A DNA stretch of 64,000 nucleotides. Source: Holtermannia corniformis (taxonomy: Eukaryota; Basidiomycota; Tremellomycetes; Holtermanniales). Both the position numbers and the translations under genes were made by a program. The notes under the pieces were generated by a model. It saw only the letters and a program-made list of their open reading frames with translations. It had not been told where the DNA came from and did no database searches. This document shows, piece after piece, positions 43,903-55,179 of this stretch (position 1 is the first letter of the stretch; each line of letters begins with the position of its first letter). The stretch covers positions 429,484 to 493,483 of the forward strand of contig BCIJ01000003.1 of the NCBI GenBank assembly GCA_001599935.1. Reading direction: 5' to 3'.

Positions 43903-46900
43903 TCATGAGCCTCTTGGGATCCGGTATCCGGCGAAGAGCGCCGTCGCTGTCCCGTTCACGCTCGTGGAGTTTGCCGCGTTTTCGAGAATCGGGATCAGGG
44001 GACAGGTGGGCGCTGAGAAATATTCGCCGTACACGCCGGCGAGCCAGAGGACTGTTTGGTAAAGGTAAGCGCAAACAGGACCATCGAAGGGATGACTCAC
44101 CAACACCGTTTGTCCAGCTGAGAATAAGCAGGCCAGGTCAGTGCTTCGTTTGTCATTCTGTGAAGACGAACCCGAAGCCCGTTTGCACTAAGCATACAAG
44201 TCAGTATCAGTCGAAAGATGGGCGGAACCCGTACTGACCGGTATATTCACCGCCGCCTCCCGCCGCATCCGGATCAGTCGTGTTGAACTGCAGTTCGTGC
44301 ATCAGCGATGATGCCACCGACGCGCAATGGGCACAGCTCGCCTTTTCAAACATGACGCCCGTGGGCAGGTTGCCCGTTGATGGATCAGTCTGGTATGTCC
44401 CCGTTGCGTTCAGGTCGGAAAGGGGGAGTTGCTGCAGCAAACCATCGATTTCGCCACCGGTGCCTACAGAGCGTCAGTAGTGGTTTGTGGGAGGCAGTAG
44501 GGCGTGCGCACTATACCATGAGCAGAAGGATGCCTGCATGTACCTGCGCGGCATCAGCCGTGTTCGCTGCGCAACAATGCCTACCTGTTGGCATAGGCGA
44601 TCTGCAGACCCAACGGCCAAGGTTTGCCTTCGGCCTCTGGGATCGCAAGAGACGTGTTGCCGATCGTGACGGTCGGTTGCGAAGGGAGATCCGTCTCGTT
44701 GATCCCGAATTGGCCAGCCGGGATGTCAGAATACAGAACCGAAGTGTTCCACTGTGACGCATTGGGCACCGCGCGAGTGATTGCATCGAGCGCTTTGATT
44801 GACGTGTCTGTGGGTTGTGAGTCTTGCGCTCGTGCCGTGCGCGGCACTGACAAAGATGAGGTGGCCAAGCGTTCGGGAAGTCCTGCTTGTGTCAACGTAT
44901 ACGTCACGGCCCGCGAACGAACGTACCCAGTTCAAACCCGTTTGCAGCAGACTCGCGACACTGGGAATCCCGGCATACGTCTCGAGCAGGTAGCGTACCC
45001 CCGAGAACACCTTGAGTGCCTCCTCATCGCTACCGACGATCTCGGGAGGTGTAATATTCTGCCAGAGCGGCCATAATCCAGCCGGGCTAAAGTTGTCCGT
45101 GCGCGAATTGGATGTCAAGTTGAAGTCGTAAAAGTACGACTTTGCCGAATCCCAATGCAGGTCGAGGACGGCGTTGGTGAAGACTTCAGACTCGGCACGG
45201 TGGTATGCTGGTTTCCACGAATAGTCGGATTGCACGGTGCTGTTGTCCGTCGAATTCAGGTAGAGCTCCCACAGGCCAGCGAGCTGTACACATGAGCTTG
45301 GTCGTGTGTGGACGGCTGCCACGTACTAGCGAGTGGTCGCCCGCCAAGAGCGCAGTCAGGTCAACCGGGATGATGGAGCGAACATTGAGCGTGCGCAGTG
45401 GTACACTGTTGTCCGTCGTGTTCCCAAGTGGCTCCTTTGTCCAGCGAGACGTATAGTCCCAGCCTGACTCAGCGCCGGACGCCAGTTCGGCGTAGATGTC
45501 ACTTCTTTGCGACTCATTCAGTGGTGGCTGAGCACCGAGCGCAACGTCGATGTCTTCCACGTAGCCCTCAGGCCGTGGTGCCGAGTTGTTGACGGCATAG
45601 TGAGCGACGCGATACGACGTGTTGGTGTATGGAGACGTGACCGAGATTGTGCGGTTGATCTTCCACCACTCCATTTCGGTCTATGAAGTTCAGGCCTGGT
45701 CATGGGCACATCAACGAGACGTACAGATGCCAAAGGAAGCGCGCGTTCAAGGATAGTCGTGTTACCCGTCTCCTTGATGTAAGCGTCGATCATCTGGATG
45801 AAGACGGGTGGCTGGGATCGGTTCAGGTAGTATTTCCTGAACAGTCTCAGCGGGGACGAGCAGCTCAGTGGCTCGACCTCACCTGCCGCCGTTCGGGATG
45901 AAGCCATATAGCTGTATCAGTCAGCGAGTGTCAAGCCAGCCTGCGACCTACGTCGATAAGGTCCATGAAGTTTTGCAGCAAGTCGTTGGCGTAGCTGTAC
46001 AGCTCTGATTTCAAAAGCCCCTCTGCGCCGCGTCAGCCGGCTTCTTCACTATCGGCGTAACGCACGCAAGACCCAGTACTACAGCCATCAATCAGTATCA
46101 CAATCATAACCAATGAAACACGTACGGTATCCCTGGCTAATGTAAGTCTATGATCAACCGGCCAGACACTACGTACCAGTAGTACACCTCGCGGTATCGA
46201 CCGCCCGGGACCACAATCGTGTTGTTCAGAGGGATCAAGCTGCTGTCGCAGTCGTCGCGACACAGCGCTGATTGGTTGGTCTCCCTGGCCAGCGTCAGAA
46301 CCGGTCGCCGTTTCTCAACCACCCACCTGATGAGGTTCGTCCAATACCCATTCACCGTACTGACAAACCCGCGGTACACAGGGTCATCGACGTTGCCGAG
46401 AATCGCCGGGTTGGCGTTGAACCCTTGGATCTCAACTTGCGACAACTCTTGGCCTTCACCTTTCTGCGGCGCGTCAGATGCGCGAGGCATGCAGGGATGC
46501 GGTGCTCACAAAGCTAGAGTTGACAAAGCCAGCAATGTCGCCGATAGTGACGTTGTCCCCGAGCGCGTCGAAGGCCTATAATGGTGAGCTTTCTTGAAAG
46601 AGAGAGGTGACCACGACTGACAGACAATGTTTCCTCACGTGAACGGAGAGTGGGCTGTACAACTGAGCTTTTCGCCGGATTCAATGGCGCAATTCACTTT
46701 GTCTGCGAAGGTCTGGCTGAGTTAATGGAAAAGTCAACGTATTATGGCTGAGCTAACCTTTGAATCGGGATAGACACCGGACAACTGAACATCCTGCAGA
46801 AGCTGTGCTGCGTCAGCCCTGATCCAGTGATGTACATCTGCGTACAAGACCCGGGCAGTACGACGCGTTTTCGCCACCGTTGCACCACCCTGCAGATAAT

Positions 46901-47241
46901 CAGTATGAAGCGGACCAGGCCTGACGATCTTACCTTGCAGAGGAGGGACAATCTCCTGATCCTCGATGGGAGAATCCAGCGATGCTGTAGGCGAAGGAAC
47001 GGCGGTGGAGACAGCCTGTCGTGTCACGGTGGCCGAGCCGGTGACAGATGCATCACTCGCGGAAGATTGACCCGGTTGACTGTCAGATGAAGTGCTGGTG
47101 CTGTTTGACAAGCTGCGGAGAGGCTTCAGTACTGGACAGATTATGCCACACTGCCACGAACGTCGAGCTTGTCGCATTCTGCGCAGTACTTGAAGGCAGC
47201 ACAAACGCGATAGAGCACAAAAGTACCCATGACGGGATCAT
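43903..47241 (-). CDS. Secreted trehalase, GH37 family
   Basis: Extracellular enzyme that splits trehalose into two glucoses. The ATG at 47239-47241 begins a signal peptide (MIPSWVLLCSIAFVLPSSTA), then a Ser/Thr-rich linker (SNSTSTSSDSQPGQSSASD) likely to be O-glycosylated. The catalytic domain starts at LLQDVQLSGVYPDSK and shows both PROSITE-type trehalase signatures: PGGRYREVYYWDSYWIVLG and, near the end, DFPNAWPP. It also has AESGWDYTSRW with the catalytic Asp and GGGGEYTVQTGFGWTNGVV with the catalytic Glu. Many N-glycosylation sites (NNT, NST, NTT) agree with secretion. More than fifteen short introns interrupt it. The protein ends GYRIPRGS with TGA at 43903-43905. This is the plant/animal/bacterial-type GH37, not the cytosolic calcium-binding neutral trehalase. 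Confidence 0.92.
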
Positions 47242-47753
47242 GTTGGTGATTACAGCAGCTTGGCTCTAGGTGAAATCTCGGATTCGGGTGGTCAACCGGC
47301 TCAGCCAAGACTGTTAATGCGGGGATGACGACATGGCGTCGGGCGATCAGCTGCCCGCCGGCCGAACCACGCTAGCTTGGCCACCGCATGATCTATCGTG
47401 AGTGGCACTTGTGCTCGGTCGCCTATGCGAGAAAGGGAGGGAGGGACGACGTGGGCGCGGGAGCCGCACGATTCAACCGTATCTACGTCAGACTTACTTC
47501 TGTTGATCGCTCTGTTCGTCCGATGCGGCTTCGAGATGGCGCTTGGCTTTGCCGTGCGGTACGGGACCGCAGGGATGTCACCTGCGTTGGGCCGGCCGGC
47601 TCATCTTACGCGTTACAAAGGTGCACCGAAGGCTTCCATCAGTGGAAATGGTGACAGGCAGACCGCTGCGGGACTTCCTTAGTGACAATCGGACTTTGGA
47701 TCACCGCACAGGCTCTACAAGAGAGTTTCTGAACTCCCAACGCGTCGACCAAT
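47242..47753. other. Intergenic, no gene recognised
   Basis: About 0.5 kb upstream of both the trehalase and a small orphan. Only frames without ATG or family similarity are seen. Confidence 0.5.
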
Positions 47754-48059
47754 ATGAGTCAATCTTTCGACAGCTCTCCATCTTGGAACAAACGCATCAA
47801 CGTCGGCAATCCCTGCATTGAGTGCGGGAGATCGCCCGGCGAGACACAAGCTGTGGTCATCCTTGCGTCACGGCACAAACCAAACTTCCTCGATACATAC
47901 TGCCAGCCGTGCGCATTAACGCGCATCACGAGTAATTATAGAGAGGATTCCAATGTCGATTGGGCCCCTAATAGTCAGGACGTCATTCAGCGTACAGTCT
48001 CTGATACGTGGACGCCGGAGGGTGTCGTAAGGACGGCAACGACCACGAGACGTATCTAG
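47754..48059 (+). CDS. Small Cys-rich orphan protein, 101 residues
   Basis: Single-exon frame from ATG 47754. Two C-x2-C knuckles 25 residues apart (NPCIECGRSPGETQ and TYCQPCALTR) would suit one zinc-ribbon site. The rest is hydrophilic, ending TATTTRRI. It converges on the DHA-type transporter gene (stop 48121). Unlike the tandem Cys/His pair at 27-29 kb it has no histidine in the motif and no shared N-terminal helix, so I do not place it in that family. No homologue recognised. Confidence 0.5.
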   Translation: MSQSFDSSPSWNKRINVGNPCIECGRSPGETQAVVILASRHKPNFLDTYCQPCALTRITSNYREDSNVDWAPNSQDVIQRTVSDTWTPEGVVRTATTTRRI

Positions 48060-48120
48060 CGTCCTGTTGAACTCTGCTAGTCCCTCATCGTCTTCTAGTA
48101 TTATTACATGTGGATTTACA

Positions 48121-50249
48121 TCATTGCACCTCCTTGCCCCGCTCCAAATCTTCTGATTGCTTCTTCTCATGCAAGCCCCAGTTCTCGTCCGTTTCGGTGG
48201 CGAGCGGCTAGTGAAAGTCAGCACGAGCCAAGAACAAAGGTGCTCACTCACAATCTCCTTCAACATCAGTGCTGTGAGCAACCCGAGCGCACTGAAACCG
48301 ATCATGACGAGCCATAAGAGGCGCAGGCTATCGGTGAAAGCCTGTTTGATGACTTGCTGAACGTCGGTAGCGAGCGTGTGAATGACGGGAATGATGGCGA
48401 AGGAGCTGCATGCGAGTCAGCGGGTGTTGTGCATATCAGGCGATCAGGACTCACAGGTCAGCGCCTCCGACACCGATTTGAGATGTGATCGACTCGGGGA
48501 TCTTGCCAGCAAGCTGTGCAGTGTCAGAAAAGGTATCGAGGTCCATGTAAAAACTGACCTGGTTTTGCAAGATGGTGCCTCCAATAGACACGCCAAAGGT
48601 CTGGCCAAAGTTCCTGCAGATCGATCAGCGCTGCAGGCATAGCACAGCATGGATACACACCTCATGAAGACCATGAACCCCATAGCATGCGGACCCTGCG
48701 GGATGGGCACAGGTGCCAAGACGGGGAACATCGTTGCCGAGTACATGATGCCGATTCCGATTCCGAGCACAATCTGGATCAAGACCCAGGCGTACGTGGC
48801 CGTGGCGATCTTGAAGAGCGACATGAGGCCGAATCCGAGGATAACAACCGACCATCCGACGTAGCTCCAGATACGGTATTTGCCCGTGATGGTGACGACG
48901 GCACCGACGACCATGGCCATGGGGGCGATCTGGCTTGTCAGCGGGATGCTCCAGATCCGCCGTGGATACGTACGGTGAAAGCGGTCGGGAGGAGCTCGAC
49001 GCCACTGCGGATAGCAGAGCTGCCTTTGACGGCTTGAAAGTAGACGGGGAGATAGTAGACGAGTACAATGCTGACGAAACCGTGGAGCCAAGTCGAGAGG
49101 TGGCCCGACACGGCTGTGCGAGTGGCAATAATCTCCCAGGGGATCTGGCCGAGTCAGTCGCGTGCAATTGATTGATCGAGTGACCTACGATGGGGTTCTT
49201 GGCCAGCTTCTTCTCGTACACAAACGCGGCCACAAGCGCGACAGCACCAACGATGAGGCTGTGATCTCGTCAGCGTCGACCTCGGCTAGTAGGCGCAACT
49301 TACGGTGCAAGAACTTTGGCATCGGACCAGGCGTAGGTGCCGCCGCCCCAGACCAAGCCCAAAATGACACCGGTTGCACCGCCAATCATCAAGGAGCTGC
49401 CAATCCAGTCGAACGCTTTCATGCCTTCGGTCCAGTGCTCCGCGGGTGTCTTGACGTTGAGGAACATGACGACCAGTACGAGCGCGATCAGACCAAGAGG
49501 GAGGTTGAGGAAAAAGAGCCATTCCCAGTGTGCTGTCAGGCCACCGCCAATAGGCGGGCCGACGGCAGACGCGAGTGCCCAGACAGCACCGAGTATGCCG
49601 GCGTAGATACCACGCTCGCGAAGGGGAACGAGGTCGGCTGCGCGGGTCAGCAGGTGTGGTGTGAGAACCAAAAAGGACTGACTGATGACAATCTCGGTCA
49701 GGGCGAGGATGAGACCGCCACCGACGCCTTGAACGGCACGAGCCGCAATCATCATGTTCATGCTGCTCACATGGCGTGAGCCTCCGGCCAGTCCAGATCC
49801 CAGCATGAAGATGAGTAGGGCAGTGACCATCATGAAACGACGGCCGAACACGGCGGCCAATGGCCCCGAGATGGGCATCAACGCGGTTGACGTAAGAGTG
49901 TACGCCGCTAGTGATGAGATGCAATCAGCTCGGTCCATGTGCAGGTCGAGGAGACATACAGCCGACCCAGACGAATTGACGGCCTTGGAGCTCATCAATG
50001 ATGGTTGGAAGCGCGGTTGAGACGGCAGTCTTGGCAAATCAGTCACTATCGGCATTAAGCTTATACTAGCGTGCTCACCAAGTCTAGGGCAGACAGCAGA
50101 CATGACACGCAGAGAGCTGCGAACACTGCCCAGAAAGCGAATGGCTTGGGTGTCGTCGCTGGCTTTGCGTCGTTGTTGGGCTTGGCATCTGTGCCGCCTG
50201 CCGTGGCGTGCGAAGTTCCCACTGCAAGAGTGAGGTTTGAGCTTGACAT
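48121..50249 (-). CDS. MFS drug/metabolite exporter, DHA2-like (about 14 helices)
   Basis: Proton-coupled efflux carrier of the plasma or vacuolar membrane. The ATG at 50247-50249 gives a Thr/Lys-rich cytosolic tail, then helix 1 (FWAVFAALCVSCLLSALDL) and the motif TAVSTALPTIIDEL typical of DHA exporters. Further marks are PISGPLAAVFGRRFMM (motif A), RAVQGVGGGLILALTEIV (motif B region), GILGAVWALASAVGPPIGG (motif C, exporter-specific) and WEWLFFLNLPLGLIALVLVV. Later exons include NFGQTFGVSIGGTILQNQ and a last short exon PLATETDENWGLHEKK ending KEVQ, TGA at 48121. Motif C places it among drug-proton antiporters; the substrate (toxin, siderophore or drug) is unknown and no biosynthetic neighbours hint at one. 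Confidence 0.9.
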
Positions 50250-50930
50250 TGTAATGAGGGAGCAGGTGTGATGGGAACTGGAGCTGAGACGCGTCGAGCC
50301 CACCTTAAGTACACAGAGGACTTCTCACGGCGACGGGCCGAGCGTATGCCCGGATTGACGCCCGGCGACGATCTACGATAGGGGACGGACAAAGGATGGT
50401 GTTGTGTGCCCCGCCGACCGATGCCCGCCGGCGATTGGTCAGTCCTCCGGGCTTGGGTCTGCCGTGGATGCAGAGTGCAAAATGACGGAGCGTCGGCTCG
50501 GCCAAGTGTTTGCGGGATGGTGACGCCGTCGTGGTCAGGCCTCAGTCCATCTGCTGGCGCATGGATCCCCGAGGTGCTGACTTGTGGTGCTGGTGACTGA
50601 TGCCTCAGACACGTACTATCCACGCATGGAGACCATCCATCCAGCCATTGTCATCATGATTCAGTCTGCTGCATCTCTCGATTCTGAAAGATTATGGCGG
50701 CCAGTGTTGAGCAACAAACCACCTCGACTTCATCCTGGATCATCTCGCCATCAGCCGCTGGCTTCGGAGTTTCGGCATTGCACTTTACGAAGGCATGCTG
50801 CGATTCGCGTTGTGGAGGCCGTAACGCCCTGACGCGTACCACCACATGAAACACGCGTTCCCCACAGGCTCGCTGCATCGCCCTTTCGGACCCTTACGCC
50901 TGCGTACGGCAACGGTGATCAGCGTCCACC
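50250..50930. other. Divergent intergenic region, no gene recognised
   Basis: About 0.7 kb between the exporter start and the small acidic protein gene. Nothing beyond short frames. Confidence 0.5.
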
Positions 50931-51579
50931 ATGTCTCTCCCAGAACCGCAGACCGGGACAGTGCGCCAAGATGTCGAAGCGGACTCAACGCCGCGTCAGA
51001 GCCAGGAGGTCGAGCCAAAGGGACGGTATGTCTGCCATCGCGCTCTTCGCCTCCCAACCCTATCAATGCTGATGGCATACCTGCAGCCGCTCCACCGCAT
51101 CTCGCCCAGAGACACCTACACTAGCAGCACCGCGGCCGACGACGCCAATGTCCATCTCGTTTGCACACAACAACGACTCAAAGGCCTCGCTGAACTCTGT
51201 GCACGTGCCCCCGCGAGGCCAGCCGCCGCCGGGCTGGAAGCGTGATTGGGGCGGGAATGAGAATGTTGACCCGTCGGTGTACGAAATGTCCGAGACGGAA
51301 GAGGATGAGGAAGAGGATGAGGAAGAGGTCAAGCCAGTAGCTCCTCCGACCGCCCCTCAGAAGAATCCTAGCGAGGAGAAGAAAGTGCAAGAGCTCGAAG
51401 AGGTCATCCGCAAGAGGTTCGTCTCGCTTGGTACATGCCGCGTGTCCATATGTTTATGTTGCGCGTGCAGGAGATCCCTCATCCCTTCCCTCACTTCAGA
51501 GCTCGAGCTGCTCGAGAAGCAGATCAAGGAGGCCGAGGAGCGCGCCGAACGACTGGCCCGTGCGGCAGCAAAGCAGTAG
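50931..51579 (+). CDS. Small acidic, partly coiled-coil protein
   Basis: Unrecognised. The ATG at 50931 lies in a strong context (CCACCATG). Exon 1 (MSLPEPQTGTVRQDVEADST...) ends at GG and a GTATGT...CTGCAG intron of about 62 nt joins RRSTASRPETPTLAAPRPTT to PMSISFAHNNDSKASL. This is followed by PPPGWKRDWGGNENVDPSVY, an acidic run (TEEDEEEDEEEVKP) and a C-terminal coiled coil (LELLEKQIKEAEERAERLAR) ending at TAG. A second GT-AG pair (51419-51472) is a multiple of three, so it may or may not be removed. The WGGNENVDPSVYE segment looks like a conserved short motif, but I cannot name the family. Confidence 0.6.
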
Positions 51580-52143
51580 AATCGCCGAGACGACCATCCC
51601 CTTACGACCTACGACTATTCTACGACCCCCTAGTACCACATTACGAACCATCCATACACCGCTCGATTGCATTCTTCTCGTCTCGTTCGGTGACTTTCGA
51701 ATGACCCACGGCTCTCTTTCGTATGATCCCATGCATATGCTCGATGGAACCCAGGCCCGGAGGCGCACCCAAGCTTTCCACTCTGTCTCCAAGCGGTGTC
51801 GTCGTGGATCTTGAGACGTGCTTCGAAGCAGGTCACAATCTTGGGTCAAATTTGATCTGAGCCTGAACCGTTGAAAAGCAGCGATCCCACGCTTATCCGT
51901 TATCCGTGATAGTCTGGAGAGACCGATGGGGTAGCTCCACAGCCTAACGGTGGCCCTTTGGCTGAGAGCACCTGAGCCCCGACCCGCCTTCGCAATACCC
52001 ATCCCATACAGGAACGTGATACTACGGTGAGATACAAGACCGCAGAGGCAGTCTTTCTGCTGAACAGAATACGAGCTTACCAGGTGAGACTCCAAGTAGT
52101 CAGCAACGTGGTGCTGATCAACGTCGTAGATATCTTGACGAGC
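51580..52143. other. Intergenic, no gene recognised
   Basis: About 0.56 kb upstream of the first of two small orphan genes. A CTGAGA word at about 51963 recalls a thi-box but the rest of that fold is absent. Confidence 0.45.
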
Positions 52144-52374
52144 ATGACGACGGAGAACAGTACCGTCGAAAGATCACCATCGAAGCAAGACGTAATTGAC
52201 CACGCGCACAGGCTGGAAGAGCTCAGAACTGCTGGACTTACCTGCGACAAGTTTGAGCACCTGGCACAGGCTATCACCGATTTTGAAAATTGGTGTGAGA
52301 GGACTGATCGCACGGCGGACAGTCACGCTTGCTACATTGCCGCGATCACACGGCTAAGCGAATTGGAGGACTAG
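52144..52374 (+). CDS. Small helical orphan, member A of a tandem pair
   Basis: Single-exon frame of 76 residues from ATG 52144 (MTTENSTVERSPSKQD). After a Ser-rich start it is predicted helical and carries HLAQAITDFENWCERTD and HACYIAAITRLSELED. The C-terminal half aligns by pattern with the next small gene (L..A....[FY]...C......A...A..RL). No domain recognised. The similarity to its neighbour is the main reason to believe it is real. Confidence 0.5.
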   Translation: MTTENSTVERSPSKQDVIDHAHRLEELRTAGLTCDKFEHLAQAITDFENWCERTDRTADSHACYIAAITRLSELED

Positions 52375-52835
52375 GTGGCTTCATGCGGATGGCGTAGTCC
52401 TGATCTTAGGCTGCGATGATTACACACCGATGCGAATTCTCACTTGACATCGAAAACGTCCTTGAACACCTCCACAGGGTTCACCAGTCAGAGACAAGGT
52501 AGCGCCCCTTGCTACACGAGCCGCAGCAGCATCAACGAGAGTTCAGAAGCGACGTGCTCTGGCCAAGGTCAAACCGTACCTGTTTGCCAGCAGCGAAGTC
52601 GTGTGCTGTTTCGCGCGCGTATGCAAGTCTTCCAATCATCCGTAGGTGTCTAGCCACCGTAACATCAGTTTGACTTCGTGTCAGACTACTGCGGCTATAC
52701 TGCAGTGTGATCTGGACCGTCACATCGCTTGGGAAGAAGACATGTCTGGAAGAGGAAGCCCAAGTGGCTGAGGTCCCCAGCCTGGAACTGGGGTGAGTGA
52801 TATAAGCAAGGACAGTGACACGCCAAGAGCACCAG
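52375..52835. other. Spacer between two small orphan genes
   Basis: About 0.46 kb with no coding frame of interest. A TATA-like word (GATATAAGCAAG, about 52798) lies some 35 bp before the next ATG. Confidence 0.4.
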
Positions 52836-53093
52836 ATGAGTGCAACCTCGACGACGATTACAGAAGAGGTCACAACGGCGCTTGATAGGCTGAGGGAAAG
52901 CATCATCACCGCCCTCGACGTCACTGACAATGGAGACGAGCAGGCAATCGCGCAGCTGAACAAAGCACTGGACTCCTATGTGCAATGCTGCGCATCTCAT
53001 GGCACTGATCCGTCCTTTGATGGCGCTCACAAGCTGGCAGTCATGCGACTGGGCGCAATGAGAAAAGCGCGCGACGAAAAAGCACGTGCCTAA
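52836..53093 (+). CDS. Small helical orphan, member B of a tandem pair
   Basis: Single-exon frame of 85 residues from ATG 52836 (MSATSTTITEEVTTALDRLR). It is Thr/Ala-rich and helical, with QLNKALDSYVQCCASHGTDP and AHKLAVMRLGAMRKARDEKA. It shares length, orientation, the central Cys position and the closing [AI]-x-RL pattern with member A. No signal peptide, membrane segment or known domain. Confidence 0.5.
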   Translation: MSATSTTITEEVTTALDRLRESIITALDVTDNGDEQAIAQLNKALDSYVQCCASHGTDPSFDGAHKLAVMRLGAMRKARDEKARA

Positions 53094-53504
53094 GCGCGAT
53101 GCATAGGGTCCCGAGCGGAGACGATGTGCAGAGTAGCGTAGTGATGTACCGCAGTTTGCACAACGTATACTGATGGATCGCGGTCAGGACTGGAGTTTGC
53201 CCGCCCTGCCGTCGCCGAAGATATTGGCAAGCGGGGATGGGTCGCTTGGCTCAGGCTGCAGGACGCATATGCGCAGCGGCCGTGACTGTGAGGTTTTGGG
53301 GTTAAGAGCGAGTGTTTAGTCGTCAGCATGTCCATAGTCTATGAAGATACTTCCTCTCCAGAGTGACCAACTGTCGTGCCAAGGAGAACACAAGTCGCCA
53401 CCCCGTCAGGCACGCAACTGCACCTAGTCACGTGACCTCTTGCAACAAAAGATGGGAACGTGTGCTGCACCGCAAAGATCAGCTTACAACGAGTACACCG
53501 CCAG
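53094..53504. other. Intergenic, no gene recognised
   Basis: About 0.4 kb preceding MRI1; nothing seen except its presumed promoter. Confidence 0.5.
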
Positions 53505-55153
53505 GATGACCACTGTCAAGGAGCTGCCAGCAATGATGACCTCGCTGCGGGTCGGAGACGAGTGTAAAATCGAGATTGTAGACCAGCTCCTGCTCCCGTA
53601 AGTGCCATATTGACGGCTGGGACGGAGTCGCTAATGTTTGTCAGCCACGAGGTCGACTGGTTCCCTGTCGAGGCGCTGGAAGAGGCTTTCGATGCAATCA
53701 AGTTGATGAAAGTGAGTGGACTGTCGCTCATCTGTGCACAAAGTGCTGATGTGCCCAGATCCGGGGCGCCCCGGCCATTGCCTCACTTGCAGCATTGACA
53801 CTCGCTCGGCAACTGTACCTCACTCTCAATGGATCAGGCAATACATTTGACCTCTCCTCCGCTGACTCATTTCGTAAATCAATGCTGCCAAAGCTCGACT
53901 ACCTCCAATCGTCCCGCCCGACCGCCGTGAACCTTGGTGAAGCAATGGACCGCATTCGCGAGTCCGTCGCAGTCGAGAGTGACGATGCCAAGGCGCTCGC
54001 TGAGAGCGTCAAGAAGGCCTGCGAGGCGGTGCATGCTGGTGACTTGAAGCGTAACCGTGACATGGGCCTGCATGGTGCCGATTGGCTGTGGGAGTTGCGC
54101 AAGGGCAAGACTGGCGGCGAGGGCTTGAACGTGTTGACGGTGTGCAACACTGGCAGCCTGGCTACTTCGGTGTGTACATGTTGGGATCGGCTTTACTCGC
54201 TCACGGTCGTAGGGCTACGGCACCGCTATCGGCGTCATCACCTCACTGTACGAGACCGGTCGGCTCAACAAGGCTTTCTATACCCAGACTACTCGTGCGT
54301 AGTGCGCGTGCTGCTAATCGTGCTCGAGAGAGCTGACTTAGATCAGCCTACCACCAGGGTATGCCCATCTCTTTTCCCTCGCATGCAACGCTAATCAGGT
54401 ATAGGTTCTCGATTGACCTCACTGGAGCTCACAACGCTTCAAATCCCCTCGTGTATGATCTGTACATCCCAATCCTACCTCGGAAGCTGTCATGTGCTGA
54501 TGGTACGACCAGGCGATACCATGGTCGGCTCATTGTTCCAGCACCACCGCATCGACGCCGTCATCGTTGGAGCCGACCGAGTCGTCAAGAACGGCGACAC
54601 TGCCAACAAGGTCGGTGGGCAATCATGCCCCTCTGAGAGTACAGGGCTGACATCATGCCCAGATTGGTACATACCAGGCCGCCGTTCTCGCTCAGCGCCA
54701 TGGCGTACCATTCATGGTCGTTGCGCCGTGCACGACGCTCGACTTGGCGATTGAGACGGGCAAGGAGTTGGTGTTCGCTCCATACCACCCCCTGATGGCT
54801 GACGACTGTATCGTTAGCATCCACATTGAGCAGCGTCCTGCATTCGAGGCAACGCTCGCGCGAGGGAAGGATGTCGAGAGCGGCAAGCTGGCCGTCGTGC
54901 GCATCACACCAGAGGGCGTGGGAGAGGGCCAGGAGGTCTGGCAGGGGGTGGGGCGTGGCTCGTTGCAGGCGACAATGCTGACCATGCAGGTGTACAATCC
55001 ATCGTTCGATGTCACACCGGCCGAGCTGATCAGTAAGCATTGACTCAGGGGTGAGGACGCGTACTCATGCCCACAGGCTGCGTCGTGACGGAAAAGGGTG
55101 TAGCGGCGCGGCAAGAGGGCGCACAGGCAATCGACGTCGCTACTGTATGCTAG
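53505..55153 (+). CDS. MRI1: Methylthioribose-1-phosphate isomerase (Mri1)
   Basis: Cytosolic enzyme of the methionine salvage pathway that turns methylthioribose-1-phosphate into methylthioribulose-1-phosphate; it is related to eIF2B alpha/beta/delta. The ATG at 53505 is followed by EIVDQLLLP and HEVDWFPVEALEEAFDAIK. Then come the family blocks IRGAPAIASLAALTLARQL, RPTAVNLGEAMDR, LNVLTVCNTGSLAT (active-site Cys), GYGTAIGVI, SRLTSLEL, DTMVGSLFQHHRID and AVIVGADRVVKNGDTANK (catalytic Asp). After further introns it gives GTYQAAVLAQRHGVPFMVVA and the C-terminal end VVTEKGVAARQEGAQAIDVA, TAG at 55151-55153. Seven or so short introns. All catalytic residues are present. It converges on the next gene, with 26 bp between stops. 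Confidence 0.93.
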
Positions 55154-55179
55154 ACCATGTTGACTATGTTACAAATGCA

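Noticed and set aside
51950..52000. TPP riboswitch-like GGCTGAGAGCACCTGAG
   Set aside because: Only the CTGAGA and ACCTGA words are present; the pyrophosphate-sensor part and closing helix are missing, and no thiamine gene follows.
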